Source: JALZKA01 sp963701205
GTDB lineage: Bacteria > Actinomycetota > Thermoleophilia > Solirubrobacterales > 70-9
Direction of reading: 5' to 3'
Assembly (NCBI GenBank): GCA_963701205.1
Contig: OY969575.1
Span: forward strand, 1,984,001-2,048,000
Length of the DNA: 64,000 bases
The notes under the pieces: generated by a model
Told to the model about the DNA's origin: nothing
What the model saw: the letters and a program-made list of their open reading frames with translations, nothing else
Databases searched by the model: none
Position numbers and translations under genes: made by a program
Shown: piece by piece, positions 9,293-17,959 of the stretch
How positions within the stretch are numbered: position 1 is the stretch's first letter
How the letters are laid out: each line of letters opens with the position of its first letter

Positions 9293-10447
9293 TTACGCGC
9301 GCTCGGGCTCGGACGGCCCTGACACCTCGGCGTAGATCGATTCGAATTCGTCGATCATCCGGTCCATCTCGAACTTCGTGGCTGCGATCTGGGCGCCACG
9401 CTTGCCCATTCGCTCGCACGTTTGCGGATCTGCCGCCAGCCGGGCGATTGCCTCGGCGATGGCTTCTGGATCGCCGGGCGAAACCAGAAGCCCGCTCTCA
9501 CCGTCGGCCACGACCTCGGGAACGCCTCCGATTGCGGATGCCACCACAGGCAACCCGCATGCCATTGCCTCGACCGTTCCGATCGAGAGCACCTCGAATA
9601 GGTGTGACGGCAAGACAAAGATGTCGAGGGCGAGCAGGTGGGGCTCGACCGCGCCGGAGAAGGGGAACACCCGAACCCGGTCGTTCAGGTCGAGCTCTTC
9701 GATCAACGAGTCCAGCCGACCGAGCTCGATGCCGTTGCCGACGATGGCGAACTTCAGGTCCAGCACCGCCAGTTGCTCTGAGCCCGCAGCCGTGATCAGG
9801 TGGTGAAGCCCTTTCTCCGCGCGGAGCGCTGAAACTGCTCCGACGAGGGTGCTTGTGCCGCGCCATTCCAGCATTTCGCTGTCGGGCTTTGCGGCCTCAC
9901 TCACTTCGACGCCGTGGTATACGAGCCGGCGTTTGGACTCGCGCGAGATCCGCTCTTGGCGAGCCTGCTCGAGCTCGAACTCCGAGACGCAGATCAGTCG
10001 CGCGCCCAGTAGTGCCAGGATGCGTTCAAGCCAAACTGTCAGGGTGCGGCGCAGTCGGCGGTATCGCAGCTGCCTGAACTCGTTGGCGACAAACGCGAAC
10101 TGGTGCGGGGAATACACGACGGGAATCCGGGCGAACTTTCCCGCCACCCGGCACAGGGCTCCAGCTTTCGCTCCGTGGGCGTGTACCACGTCGAACTTGT
10201 CCTCGCGCATGATTTCGACAAGCGCGCGCAGGCAGCGTAGGTCGGTTCGCGGCGCCCAGATGCTGCCTACGAACGGAAGCCGGTGGATCGTTGCGCCCTG
10301 CCGCTCAAGCGGCTCATAAATCTGGTTTGAATCGGCGCCTGCGACCTCGACGTGGTGTCCGCGGGCGCGCAGGCCGTTGGTCAATCGCAGCACGTGCTCA
10401 GCCGCGCCGCCACCGGGTTGCTCGATGGCCTGCAGGATTCGGGCCAT
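9293..10447 (-). CDS. GT4-family glycosyltransferase
   Basis: Predicted retaining glycosyltransferase of the GT-B fold adding a sugar to a lipid-linked polysaccharide precursor at the cytoplasmic membrane face. The N-terminal Rossmann half begins MARILQAIEQPGGGAAEHV; the C-terminal half carries VGAVSALRAEKGLHHLI and the E-x7-E type motif in LFEVLSIGTVEAMACGLP, followed by GGVPEVVADGESGLLV. It has 384 residues, normal length. It lies upstream of the Wzz/kinase gene on the same strand, separated by about 150 bases that hold no evident gene. Donor and acceptor sugars cannot be inferred. Confidence 0.9.
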   Translation of the reverse strand: MARILQAIEQPGGGAAEHVLRLTNGLRARGHHVEVAGADSNQIYEPLERQGATIHRLPFVGSIWAPRTDLRCLRALVEIMREDKFDVVHAHGAKAGALCRVAGKFARIPVVYSPHQFAFVANEFRQLRYRRLRRTLTVWLERILALLGARLICVSEFELEQARQERISRESKRRLVYHGVEVSEAAKPDSEMLEWRGTSTLVGAVSALRAEKGLHHLITAAGSEQLAVLDLKFAIVGNGIELGRLDSLIEELDLNDRVRVFPFSGAVEPHLLALDIFVLPSHLFEVLSIGTVEAMACGLPVVASAIGGVPEVVADGESGLLVSPGDPEAIAEAIARLAADPQTCERMGKRGAQIAATKFEMDRMIDEFESIYAEVSGPSEPERA

Positions 10448-10554
10448 GCTGATCTAGGCGGCTGTCAACGTTTGTTGGTGGTTCGACTGGCCACTTGTAT
10501 GAGAACTAGCACGTTTTCTCTGAGCTTCGGGGCCGGAGACGATGGGTGGAGTGT

Positions 10555-11691
10555 ATGGGACAAACACCACACTCCAACTCGCTCCATCGCCCTCGCAACT
10601 GGGCCGCCAGTCTTTTGACCTGCCTCGCCACGCTGTTGGCGTTTTGCGCCTTCGCGCCAGCCGTCGAGGCGTCAACCGACCAGCAGATCGGTGTCCAGAC
10701 CCACCTGCTTTGGGGCGGGGTCAGCGATGCCGGCGTCGCCGAGCAACTTGACCGCACGCGCGCCTCAGGCGCCGAGATCATCCGCTTGGATGTCGGCTGG
10801 GCTTCGCTCCAACCCGAGGCCCGCGGCGAGTGGTCCCAGTGGGCGCTGGGCCGGCTTGACTCAGCGATCGACGCGGCAAACGCGCGTGGGATCAAGGTCT
10901 TGGTCACCTTCTGGCAGTCACCGTGCTGGGCCTCTTCGTCGCCGGAGCGGTTCAAACAGGGCTGCGAAGGTAAGTGGTGGGAGCGCTCGGTCCAGTTGTG
11001 GGGTCCCAGGCGCGCCAGCGATTACGCAAACGCCCTGGCGACGCTCGTAGATCGCTACGGCTCGAGGGTGGAGGCCTGGGAGATCTGGTCGGAGCCAAAC
11101 AGCCGCGCTGCGTACCGAACCAGGCGCACCGTCCGTTCATACGTGAAGCTGACCAAGGTGGCGAACAGGAAGGTCAAGGCCGCCGATCCCCAGGCCACGG
11201 TGGTGGCGGGCGCGCTGATGTGGGCCGACTTCGGCTTCACCGAGCGCCTTTACCGAGCCGGCATCAAGGGCCACTTCGACGCCTTTTCGATCCACCCCTA
11301 CAGCGACGATCGCTCACCGCTGGATGAGGGCCACCCAGATTGGATCCGCGGCAGCTTCGTTCGTGGCGTCCCGGCGGTCCGCAAGACGATGGTCAAGCAG
11401 GGCGACGCCAAGCCACTCTGGCTGACGGAATTCGGCTGGAGCACCGCCGATGTTCGCGGCTCGTCCGGGTGGCTCAACGGGGTCAACGAAAGCACCCAGG
11501 CCGCGTTCACCGTCGATGCCCTGGATCAGATCTCCCGGTGGAAATACGTTGACGTTGCGATCTACTTCAAGCTGATCGACACAAGCTCGAATCCGAGTGA
11601 CACCGTTGCCAACTTCGGCTTGCTGCGCCACGACGGCACACCCAAGCCCGCCTATCACGCATTCAAGGCCGCGGCGGCGGACTTCAACTAG
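10555..11691 (+). CDS. Secreted glycoside hydrolase (clan GH-A type)
   Basis: Exported enzyme predicted to cleave or trim a polysaccharide. After a basic N-terminus there is a signal peptide (SLLTCLATLLAFCAFAPAVEA). The mature (beta/alpha)8-type domain shows VEAWEIWSEPN, with the likely acid/base Glu in the SEPN motif, and PLWLTEFGWS, with the likely nucleophile Glu. These are the arrangement of GH5/GH39-like members of clan A. An ATG at 10555 and a GTG nine bases earlier are both possible; both give the same signal peptide. The gene lies on the opposite strand inside a glycosyltransferase cluster and its stop overlaps that of the convergent GT gene by three bases. Substrate unknown; the neighbours suggest the cell's own surface glycan. 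Confidence 0.85.
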   Translation: MGQTPHSNSLHRPRNWAASLLTCLATLLAFCAFAPAVEASTDQQIGVQTHLLWGGVSDAGVAEQLDRTRASGAEIIRLDVGWASLQPEARGEWSQWALGRLDSAIDAANARGIKVLVTFWQSPCWASSSPERFKQGCEGKWWERSVQLWGPRRASDYANALATLVDRYGSRVEAWEIWSEPNSRAAYRTRRTVRSYVKLTKVANRKVKAADPQATVVAGALMWADFGFTERLYRAGIKGHFDAFSIHPYSDDRSPLDEGHPDWIRGSFVRGVPAVRKTMVKQGDAKPLWLTEFGWSTADVRGSSGWLNGVNESTQAAFTVDALDQISRWKYVDVAIYFKLIDTSSNPSDTVANFGLLRHDGTPKPAYHAFKAAAADFN

Positions 11692-12887
11692 CGCCGTCGC
11701 CGTCGCCGCGAAGCGAGTTCCTCGTAGAGCTGGCCCGTTTCGCACAGCAAACGATCCGCGGCAAAGTTCTTAAGCGCATGTTCGCGGGCGTGTCCGCCCA
11801 TCACGCAGCGCCGCTCCGGATCCTTGGCAAGGGCGATGATGCCGTCTGCGAGCGCCTGGTGGTCCCCAGTTGGAACCACGATTCCGGATTGGTCGGTGAC
11901 CACCTCAGCGACGCCTCCGGCAGCAGTGGTCACCGATGGCCTGCCCGCCGCCGACGCCTCGATGAGCGCGACCGGTGTGCCTTCGTTGTCTGAGGAGAGG
12001 ACCGCGATATCGGCGGCGGCAGCGAGGTTTGCCACGTCCGCGCGGGTTCCTAGAAACGTCACCGATGAGCTCACCCCCATCGCCTCCGCAAGCGCTTCAA
12101 GCTCGCCTCGCAACTCACCATCGCCGGCAATCACGAGCGCGACATCGCGGCCCTGGCGCCGACACTCAGCGATCGCTTCGATCAGGAGATCGGCGCGTTT
12201 GATCGGAACCAGGCGACCGACGAAGAGGCAGAGAACCTCGGAGTTACCAAGCAGCGAGTCGCGCAAGGCCTGAACCTCGTCGGCGCGGGTGTTTGTGAAC
12301 TGTTCCAGTTCGAGTCCGAGGCGGATCACTGAGATCTTCCAAACCGGTGCGATCCGCAGCCTGACCAGGTCATCGGCCGTGGCTTGACTCGGTACCACCA
12401 GCCGGTCTGAGAATTTCGCAGCGAGGCGCTCGAGGATTCGAAAGAATGCGCTGGTGACGCGGCCGAAATAGCCCTCCAGTACGTGCCCGTGGAAGCTGTG
12501 CACGACCACGGGCCTGGGGTGGATCGTGTGCGCTGCGAGCCGTCCCAGAAATCCCGCTTTGGCGGTGTGGGTGTGGACGACGTCGGGCCGGAACTCTCGG
12601 ATCAGCTTGACCAGGTGCCAGGCCGCGCGCAAATCGTCGCGCGGGCTCACGCGGCGGGCCATCCCCTGAATGTCGATTAGGTCCGGTTCGTAGGCAGCGA
12701 TCATCGGCAGCATTGAGTCCTCGTTCTCGGGGACGCTTCCACAGGCAAGCGCAACCTGGAAGCGATCACGGTCGAGCCTGCCCGCGATCATTGCTGCCTG
12801 CATCGAGGCGCCGCCCACGCTCAGCCGGGCGATGATGTTCAGGACGCGCAGGCGCCGATCGGCATCGCTGGTTGCGCGATCGGCCAC
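11688..12887 (-). CDS. GT4-family glycosyltransferase
   Basis: Second GT-B glycosyltransferase of the block. The N-terminal half has RLRVLNIIARLSVGGASMQA and DVVHTHTAKAGFLGRLAA; the C-terminal half has LFVGRLVPIKRADLLIEA and SSDNEGTPVALIEASAAGRP (E-x7-E motif) followed by GGVAEVVTDQSGIVV. The GTG at 12887, five bases after the stop of the polymerase gene, is preferred over the start at 12980, which would overlap that gene. The extreme C-terminus is a run of Arg (SRRRRRR). Product 399 residues. Probably translated with the upstream polymerase gene. Specificity unknown. Confidence 0.9.
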   Translation of the reverse strand: MADRATSDADRRLRVLNIIARLSVGGASMQAAMIAGRLDRDRFQVALACGSVPENEDSMLPMIAAYEPDLIDIQGMARRVSPRDDLRAAWHLVKLIREFRPDVVHTHTAKAGFLGRLAAHTIHPRPVVVHSFHGHVLEGYFGRVTSAFFRILERLAAKFSDRLVVPSQATADDLVRLRIAPVWKISVIRLGLELEQFTNTRADEVQALRDSLLGNSEVLCLFVGRLVPIKRADLLIEAIAECRRQGRDVALVIAGDGELRGELEALAEAMGVSSSVTFLGTRADVANLAAAADIAVLSSDNEGTPVALIEASAAGRPSVTTAAGGVAEVVTDQSGIVVPTGDHQALADGIIALAKDPERRCVMGGHAREHALKNFAADRLLCETGQLYEELASRRRRRR

Positions 12888-12892
12888 AGCGG

Positions 12893-14266
12893 TCAGGCGG
12901 GCTGCCTGGTTGCCGTCGAGCGCGATGCCACGAACGCCGAGGCCCAGATCAACGCTGCGACAAGCCAGGCGTGGCGCCACTGCAGGCTGTCAACGAAGTA
13001 GCTGTGGATCAGGATCCCCGACCAGGAGGCAAGCAGCGCGGCGGAACCGATTCCGTGCAGGTCAACCCCTCGTATCGCAGCGCGCAGCGCATACCCGAGG
13101 GTGGCCAGGCACAGCGCAACGAGCGAAAGCAGGCCCAGCAGCCCCTCCTCGGCAAAGGCTCGAATAAAGAGGCTGTGGGCGGCGATTTGCTCACCACCGT
13201 AGGAGGCCTCCTCCTCGAACTGGCCGGGCCCGATTCCCAGGGGATGCGTCCAGGCGAGATGCAAACCCTGCTCCTGGGCATCCCACCGCGAGACGTCGTA
13301 CTCCTGCGAGCCGGCCCGATCGCCAATGTCGCTTTGGTCACCGGCCAGCGTTACGAAACTGCCGACCATCATGGCCGCGGCAACAATCCCGCCCAGGAGG
13401 GGAACGACGCGCTTGCTTCCGCGCTGGCGGGAAGCGGTTACGGCGATGAACACGATCAGCGCGATCAAGACGCTTAGCCAGGCCCCGCGCGACGCCGAGA
13501 AGACGATGCCGGCCAGCAAGACCGAGAGCATGACGGCCTTCAGTATGCGGCTAAAACCAAACAGTCGCGGCCTGAGCAGGTCTTCGAGCAAGATCATGGT
13601 GATCGGCATGAGAAAGGGGCCGAACACGTTCGGATCGTCGAACAGGGCGCGAACTCTCACACCCTCCTGGGCCGCGGCAAGAACGGTCTCGTCGATGCCG
13701 TAGAGAAAAAGATCGCGCCCCGGGATCGGCGTCAGTAATGCGAGCGAGCCGGCGGTCGCGGCGAACAGCGCCGAGGCCAGATAGCCGCCGACAATGATCC
13801 GGGCTCGCCGCGGCGAATCGATGTAGCCGGATACCCAGACGGCCACGGCCGCAAGCGAGATCACGATCATCAGGTAGTTACTGGCAATCTGCAGGTTGTC
13901 GGCAGCCGCCGTCGCAAGGATGTTGATGGCGACGAACAGCCCGAGGCAGACCGCGACGATCACCGGAACCCGTGGCGCCAGTCTGCCGGTGGCGAGCGCA
14001 GCGAGGATGACGACGAAGAGGATCAAATCCGATGGCGTCGGGACGCCGATGACGACTGAGGAAAGGACGAACGCAAAGCCAACCACAGCGTCGTAGCGGG
14101 TCACGGAGAGCGCGAGCAGGCACAAGACGCCAACGCCAGCCAAAAGGAGCCGACCGAGGTCGGGCGGAGGACTGAAGGCAAACGTGGTGGTGAGCATCCA
14201 CGCGGCGACAAATAACAGCGCGCCCATCCCCGCCGCCAGCGGCAGCGTATTTTGCCGCTCGCTCAC
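12893..14266 (-). CDS. O-antigen polymerase/ligase family membrane protein
   Basis: Multi-spanning integral membrane protein of about 457 residues with roughly a dozen hydrophobic segments (for example LGRLLLAGVGVLCLLALSV, VPVIVAVCLGLFVAINILA). A large periplasmic loop in the second half contains the family region LAWTHPLGIGPGQFEEEASY followed by AAHSLFIRAFAEEGLLGLLS, the Wzy_C/WaaL signature. It is expected to polymerise or ligate undecaprenyl-linked glycan outside the membrane. The GTG at 14266 (VSERQ) is chosen because it gives a short cytoplasmic N-terminus; an upstream start at 14377 would add 37 non-hydrophobic residues and run into the divergent gene's 5' region. Confidence 0.88.
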   Translation of the reverse strand: MSERQNTLPLAAGMGALLFVAAWMLTTTFAFSPPPDLGRLLLAGVGVLCLLALSVTRYDAVVGFAFVLSSVVIGVPTPSDLILFVVILAALATGRLAPRVPVIVAVCLGLFVAINILATAAADNLQIASNYLMIVISLAAVAVWVSGYIDSPRRARIIVGGYLASALFAATAGSLALLTPIPGRDLFLYGIDETVLAAAQEGVRVRALFDDPNVFGPFLMPITMILLEDLLRPRLFGFSRILKAVMLSVLLAGIVFSASRGAWLSVLIALIVFIAVTASRQRGSKRVVPLLGGIVAAAMMVGSFVTLAGDQSDIGDRAGSQEYDVSRWDAQEQGLHLAWTHPLGIGPGQFEEEASYGGEQIAAHSLFIRAFAEEGLLGLLSLVALCLATLGYALRAAIRGVDLHGIGSAALLASWSGILIHSYFVDSLQWRHAWLVAALIWASAFVASRSTATRQPA

Positions 14267-14426
14267 TGCTTGTGGGCCTCGAGATTCACCCGACGGAGGG
14301 TAATCAAAGCGGGCGTCCGGCCCGGCTGGAGGGCGACAGCGGGGCTTCTCGTTGCAGAAACGAGGAATCGCGCCCAACCCGTTGAAAGCTGGGGATATGT
14401 TTGAGCGATTGCGTTACCGTGGAGCC

Positions 14427-14990
14427 ATGAGCCGTTGGGGCCGAACGCTGATTTCCCTGCCTGGAGGTGCCGAGCGCACTGATAGCGGCCATCCGGTCGT
14501 CGGCCTGCTGAGCGTGTCGCGAGAGCGGATCGAGGAGATTGTCGCCGCCGCAGAACGCGCAGGCCTTGACATTGACGCGGCGGTCGCGCGTTCGGTGTCC
14601 GGAGGCGGCGACTCGGCCTCCCTGATCGCGGCTGAGTTGGGCCAGGCGCTTGTCGAGCGCGCCCGCGCGCTGCGGAGCGAGGCGCAGGTACTTGCAGCCA
14701 TTCTCAGCCGAGCGGGTGGCCAGCTTGAAGCGCTTATCGGCGATCAGGCGATGACTGCGCCGCCGGCGATGGATGTGGTGCCCCCGAAGTTGCCGTTTGC
14801 CGTTGTGCCGGCCCCGGCCCCCAACACCAATCCTGATGAGAACAGCCTGCGCCTGCTCGCGACGCAGATGGCGATTGCGGGAGCGACGTCCGAGTCGATC
14901 GAAGAGCGCCTGCGAACTGAGTTCAACGTGGGCGACCCAAGCGCGATTGCGGCAGCGACCTTTGCTCCCGCCGGCATGGCACACGGTTGA
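14427..14990 (+). CDS. Protein of unknown function with shared C-terminal helical module (first of a pair)
   Basis: I do not recognise a named family. The 187-residue protein is helical and Ala/Glu/Arg-rich at residues 25-110, has a Pro-rich linker (PPKLPFAVVPAPAPNTNP) and ends in a module of about 40 residues: LLATQMAIAGATSESIEERL then RTEFNVGDPSAI. The next gene ends in a clearly related module (LLRATQMAVSGSSRGEIEAT then LREDFGIADPSAL). No signal peptide or membrane segment is visible. The ATG at 14427 is chosen over an upstream start at 14352 that would overlap the 5' region of the divergent polymerase gene. Its stop overlaps the next start (TGATG), so the two proteins are probably made together. 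Function unknown. Confidence 0.75.
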   Translation: MSRWGRTLISLPGGAERTDSGHPVVGLLSVSRERIEEIVAAAERAGLDIDAAVARSVSGGGDSASLIAAELGQALVERARALRSEAQVLAAILSRAGGQLEALIGDQAMTAPPAMDVVPPKLPFAVVPAPAPNTNPDENSLRLLATQMAIAGATSESIEERLRTEFNVGDPSAIAAATFAPAGMAHG

Positions 14991-15574
14991 TGGCGAAGGT
15001 ATCCTCGGACAAGCCGGGCTCGGTGCTCAAGGAATCCGTCGCCGACATGTCGGAGCGGATCCAGGGGATCATCGACGAGGCTGAGCGCACCGCTGACGAG
15101 ATTCAGGCCAATGCCCGCATCGAGGCTGATCGCGAAGCCCGCCGCACCGTTGAAGCCAGGATCCAGAGCCTTTCCGGCGTCGTCGCCCCGCTTGGCGATC
15201 GCATCGATGCGCTGCGGGCCGAGGCCGACGCCTTGATCGCCGAAATCGACGACGCGGCTGCGGAGTTGCGGAAGCTGACGAGCGTCGATAGCCGCGCTCA
15301 GCGCCGGCCGGAACCCGCGCCAGAGCCCGAACCCGAGCCAGAGCGGGAAGCCGGGCCGGAGTTGGCAGTGGCACCCGAACCTGCGGCGGCTCCGACGGCG
15401 TATCCGGGGACCGCATCGGCTCCCGACGCTCCGGCGAGCGAGGAGGCGCTGTTGCGCGCTACGCAGATGGCCGTCTCTGGCAGTTCACGCGGTGAGATCG
15501 AGGCCACTTTGCGTGAGGACTTCGGGATCGCCGATCCCTCGGCGCTGGTCAACGGGATCCTCGGCTCAAACTAG
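14990..15574 (+). CDS. Coiled-coil protein of unknown function with the same C-terminal module (second of a pair)
   Basis: A 194-residue protein. Residues 10-100 are strongly heptad-like (IQGIIDEAERTADEIQANAR; DALRAEADALIAEIDDAAAE), reminiscent of DivIVA-type or myosin-like coiled coils, followed by an acidic Pro-Glu linker (PEPAPEPEPEPEREAGPE) and the approximately 40-residue C-terminal module shared with the preceding gene. The ATG at 14990 sits in a TGATG junction with that gene. There is no signal peptide or membrane span, so it is predicted cytoplasmic. The paired structure suggests a complex or scaffold, but this is inference. It converges on the sortase gene, 20 bases away. Confidence 0.78.
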   Translation: MAKVSSDKPGSVLKESVADMSERIQGIIDEAERTADEIQANARIEADREARRTVEARIQSLSGVVAPLGDRIDALRAEADALIAEIDDAAAELRKLTSVDSRAQRRPEPAPEPEPEPEREAGPELAVAPEPAAAPTAYPGTASAPDAPASEEALLRATQMAVSGSSRGEIEATLREDFGIADPSALVNGILGSN

Positions 15575-15594
15575 CCGAGCCGACTCCGGACCGC

Positions 15595-16338
15595 CTACGG
15601 ATCCTGCCAGATCTGACCGCCCGAGCCGAACAGGCTGATCGACTTCAGCTTGCTGAACGCGACGATTCGCTGCGCGGCGGAGTACAGCGGATGGCAGGCG
15701 GTCAGAACCAACCGCTCGTAGCGCACGTTCTTGACCACGTCGTACTCGGACGGACTCACGATCTTGGTCGTCTCGAGCTCGTAGGTGAACGTGGCGTAGG
15801 GCATCTCAAGCGTTATCTCGTCGCCGCTACGTAACTTGTCGAGGTGTCGGAATGGCGCCAGGTAAGTGGTCCTGTGGCCCGCGATTCCCACCGTCTTGCC
15901 CTGTCCGGGGTAGGCAGAACCATCGCCTGCTTTGCGGGTTTCGGCGTCGTCGGAGCGCGTGTAGTGGCCCGGTCCCTTCTGAAGCGAGGCTGTATCCGTG
16001 CCCTCGATAACCACGATCTCATCAAGGTCGATCCTTGGAATCGAGATTCGGCCAATGCCCTTGCCCGTTTCGACCTGGTCAGCAAAGCGGTCTGCCAGGA
16101 TCCCCGCGCGCTGCTCGAGCGTTCGCGCGTCGCCGGCAACCCTTAGGTCTCCCGCGGTCGGGAATCGTCCCTCGAGCGCGTCGAGCTGTTCGCGCGCGTG
16201 GCCCTGCTGGATCGAACCGTAAATCGTTGACAGCGGCTCCTTCCACGCCAGCGTCAACCCGACGTCCCCCATGATCACAAGACCTGCAGTGATGAGGGCG
16301 GTGGAGAGGATTCGAACAAGCCGGTGCATCGCCGACAA
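15595..16338 (-). CDS. Class E-type sortase
   Basis: Membrane-anchored transpeptidase that cleaves an LPxTG/LAxTG-like signal and joins the protein to the cell wall. Residues 8-30 form an N-terminal membrane anchor (VRILSTALITAGLVIMGDVG). The catalytic set is visible: His155 in TVGIAGHRTTY, Cys215 in LVLTACHPLYS and Arg224 in AAQRIVAF. The region RISIPRIDLDEIVVIEGTD is the usual start of the sortase beta-barrel. Length 247 residues, normal. Starts at 16338 or at the ATG nine bases downstream (MHRLV) are possible. A small LPFTG protein at 39104-39430 in this window is a candidate substrate. No substrate gene is adjacent. Confidence 0.9.
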   Translation of the reverse strand: MSAMHRLVRILSTALITAGLVIMGDVGLTLAWKEPLSTIYGSIQQGHAREQLDALEGRFPTAGDLRVAGDARTLEQRAGILADRFADQVETGKGIGRISIPRIDLDEIVVIEGTDTASLQKGPGHYTRSDDAETRKAGDGSAYPGQGKTVGIAGHRTTYLAPFRHLDKLRSGDEITLEMPYATFTYELETTKIVSPSEYDVVKNVRYERLVLTACHPLYSAAQRIVAFSKLKSISLFGSGGQIWQDP

Positions 16339-16419
16339 TCATGGCGAAGTGAGCCGTGGGAGCGCCGATCGTGCCTGCCAACGCGTTTGCGCAACGGGGA
16401 TGCGAGACTCTCGCCTTCG

Positions 16420-17700
16420 ATGGGCAACCCGATCCCACAAGCACCTCGCATCGCCACCTACCAGGCAGACCCCGAACAGATTGGGCGGGTATTGCTCTTG
16501 TACTCGGGTGGCCTGGACACCTCCGTGATGCTGCACTGGATTCAGGCGCGCTACGGGGCCGAGGTCGTGACGCTGACCGTGGACCTCGGGCAGCCCGGCG
16601 AGGATTGGGACGTCGTGGTCGGCAAGGCGAAGGAACTTGGCGCTGTGGACGCCATCCGTGTGGACGCCAAGGACGAGTTCGTCCGCGAGTACGTTTTGCC
16701 CGCGATCAAGGCGAACGCACGCTACGGCGGTGGCTACCCGTTGTTTACCGCGCTGGCCAGACCACTGATCGCAAAGCTCGCGGTCGAGCACGCGATCGCC
16801 ACGGGCTGCGACACGATCGCGCACGGCTGCACGGGGAAGGGCAACGACCAGGTTCGAATCGACGGCACGATTGCGGCACTCGCACCGGACCTGCGGGTGT
16901 TGGCCCCGGTCCGTGAATGGGCGATGGGCCGCGAGGAGGAGATCGAGTACGCCCGCGAGCATGCGATTCCGGTCAAGGGGGGGACCGAGAGCGCCCCCTA
17001 CTCGATCGACGACAACCTCTGGGGGCGCTCGTCGGAGGGCAAGGAGATCGAGACCCTCGGCACGCCACCCGATGACGCCGTCTTGCAACTGGTGACCCCG
17101 CCGTCGCAGGCCCCGGACGACGCACAGATCCTGCGCGTCGCCTTCGAGGCGGGCGTCCCGGTTGCGCTTGACGGCGAGCGCCTCGACCCCGTGGTCCTGA
17201 TCGAGCGCGCCGCCGAGATCGGAGCTCGTCACGGCGTTGGGATCGTCGATCACATCGAGGATCGGATCGTCGGGCTCAAGGTGCGCGACCTCTACGAGGT
17301 GCCCGCAGCAACGATCCTGCTCACAGCCCACCAGGACCTGGAAAAGCTGGTTTCGACGATCCACCAAAACGAGCACAAGCACGCGCTTGACCGCAAGTGG
17401 GCCTACCTCGCCTACGCCGGCCTGTGGCTCGATCCGCTGCGCTCGGATCTCGATGCCTACATGCGCTCTGCGAACTCCCGGGTCACCGGCGAAATCACGC
17501 TTGAGCTGTTCAAGGGGTCGGCGCGCGTAATCGCCCGGTCGTCGCCGTTCGCGCTGTACGACGAATCGCTGGCCAGCTTTGGTGAGTCCGGTGGCGCGTT
17601 CTCCCAGGCCGCGAGCCCGGGTTTCATCGAGTTGTTCACACTGCAAAGCCGGATGGCACATCGAATCGGCGAACGCGCCAAAGAGGAAGGGAATCCGTGA
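16420..17700 (+). CDS. argG: Argininosuccinate synthase
   Basis: ATP-dependent condensation of citrulline and aspartate, the penultimate step of arginine synthesis. The P-loop-type motif LLYSGGLDTSVMLHW lies near residue 25; HGCTGKGNDQVRI and the region TESAPYSIDDNLWGRSSEGK are family signatures. The ATG at 16420 gives a 426-residue product, somewhat longer at the N-terminus than the classical 400-residue enzyme, with about 20 residues before the nucleotide-binding motif. Starts further upstream would overlap the sortase 5' end. The gene is detached from argCJBD by about 9 kb. It overlaps a 50-residue membrane protein gene at its stop. Confidence 0.95.
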   Translation: MGNPIPQAPRIATYQADPEQIGRVLLLYSGGLDTSVMLHWIQARYGAEVVTLTVDLGQPGEDWDVVVGKAKELGAVDAIRVDAKDEFVREYVLPAIKANARYGGGYPLFTALARPLIAKLAVEHAIATGCDTIAHGCTGKGNDQVRIDGTIAALAPDLRVLAPVREWAMGREEEIEYAREHAIPVKGGTESAPYSIDDNLWGRSSEGKEIETLGTPPDDAVLQLVTPPSQAPDDAQILRVAFEAGVPVALDGERLDPVVLIERAAEIGARHGVGIVDHIEDRIVGLKVRDLYEVPAATILLTAHQDLEKLVSTIHQNEHKHALDRKWAYLAYAGLWLDPLRSDLDAYMRSANSRVTGEITLELFKGSARVIARSSPFALYDESLASFGESGGAFSQAASPGFIELFTLQSRMAHRIGERAKEEGNP

Positions 17701-17852
17701 TGGCCGGAATCTATGAGCTGATTGGGCGAGCGGTGGTGCGTCTTGCCTGGTGGCGATTTGGCCGCCAGCTCCAGATTGCCGGGCTCGTTGCGGGCGCCGC
17801 TCTTCTCGCAGGCGGATACCTGCTCAGCCGCCGGGATCCGCCTGAGGGCTGA
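17700..17852 (+). CDS. Small single-span membrane protein (50 residues)
   Basis: Short gene starting at the ATG that overlaps the argG stop (TGATG), the junction type used repeatedly in this window. It encodes MAGIYELIGRAVVRLAWWRF followed by GRQLQIAGLVAGAALLAGGY and LLSRRDPPEG: one hydrophobic helix flanked by Arg residues, so probably a small inner-membrane protein with a basic cytoplasmic end. No family recognised. Translation coupled to argG is suggested by the overlap. Support is the overlap, a plausible membrane protein and an uninterrupted frame; no homology was checked. Confidence 0.6.
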   Translation: MAGIYELIGRAVVRLAWWRFGRQLQIAGLVAGAALLAGGYLLSRRDPPEG

Positions 17853-17907
17853 CGCCGACCCGTGCGGGGGAGCGCCTGCAACGTCTCACCCACGTTATGT
17901 AGCCCTG

Positions 17908-17946
17908 CTTAGCAATTCGTTAGCGATTCCTAAGGATCGGTTAGCA
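17908..17946 (+). promoter_or_regulatory. Phased TTAGC direct repeats and possible promoter of the transglycosylase gene
   Basis: TTAGC occurs at 17908, 17919 and 17940, spacings of 11 and 21 bases, so on one face of the helix. The 11-base units read CTTAGCAATTC then GTTAGCGATTC. TAGCAT at 17941-17946 could be a -10 element with GTTAGC 17 bases upstream as a weak -35, placing transcription just ahead of the GTG at 17960. An activator binding direct repeats is suggested but not shown. Confidence 0.35.
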
Positions 17947-17959
17947 TCCTGCGGCTCTG

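Noticed and set aside
17853..17907. Cyclic-di-AMP riboswitch upstream of the transglycosylase gene
   Set aside because: Such riboswitches precede rpf-type genes in other actinobacteria, but the 107-base gap is too short and lacks the conserved core.
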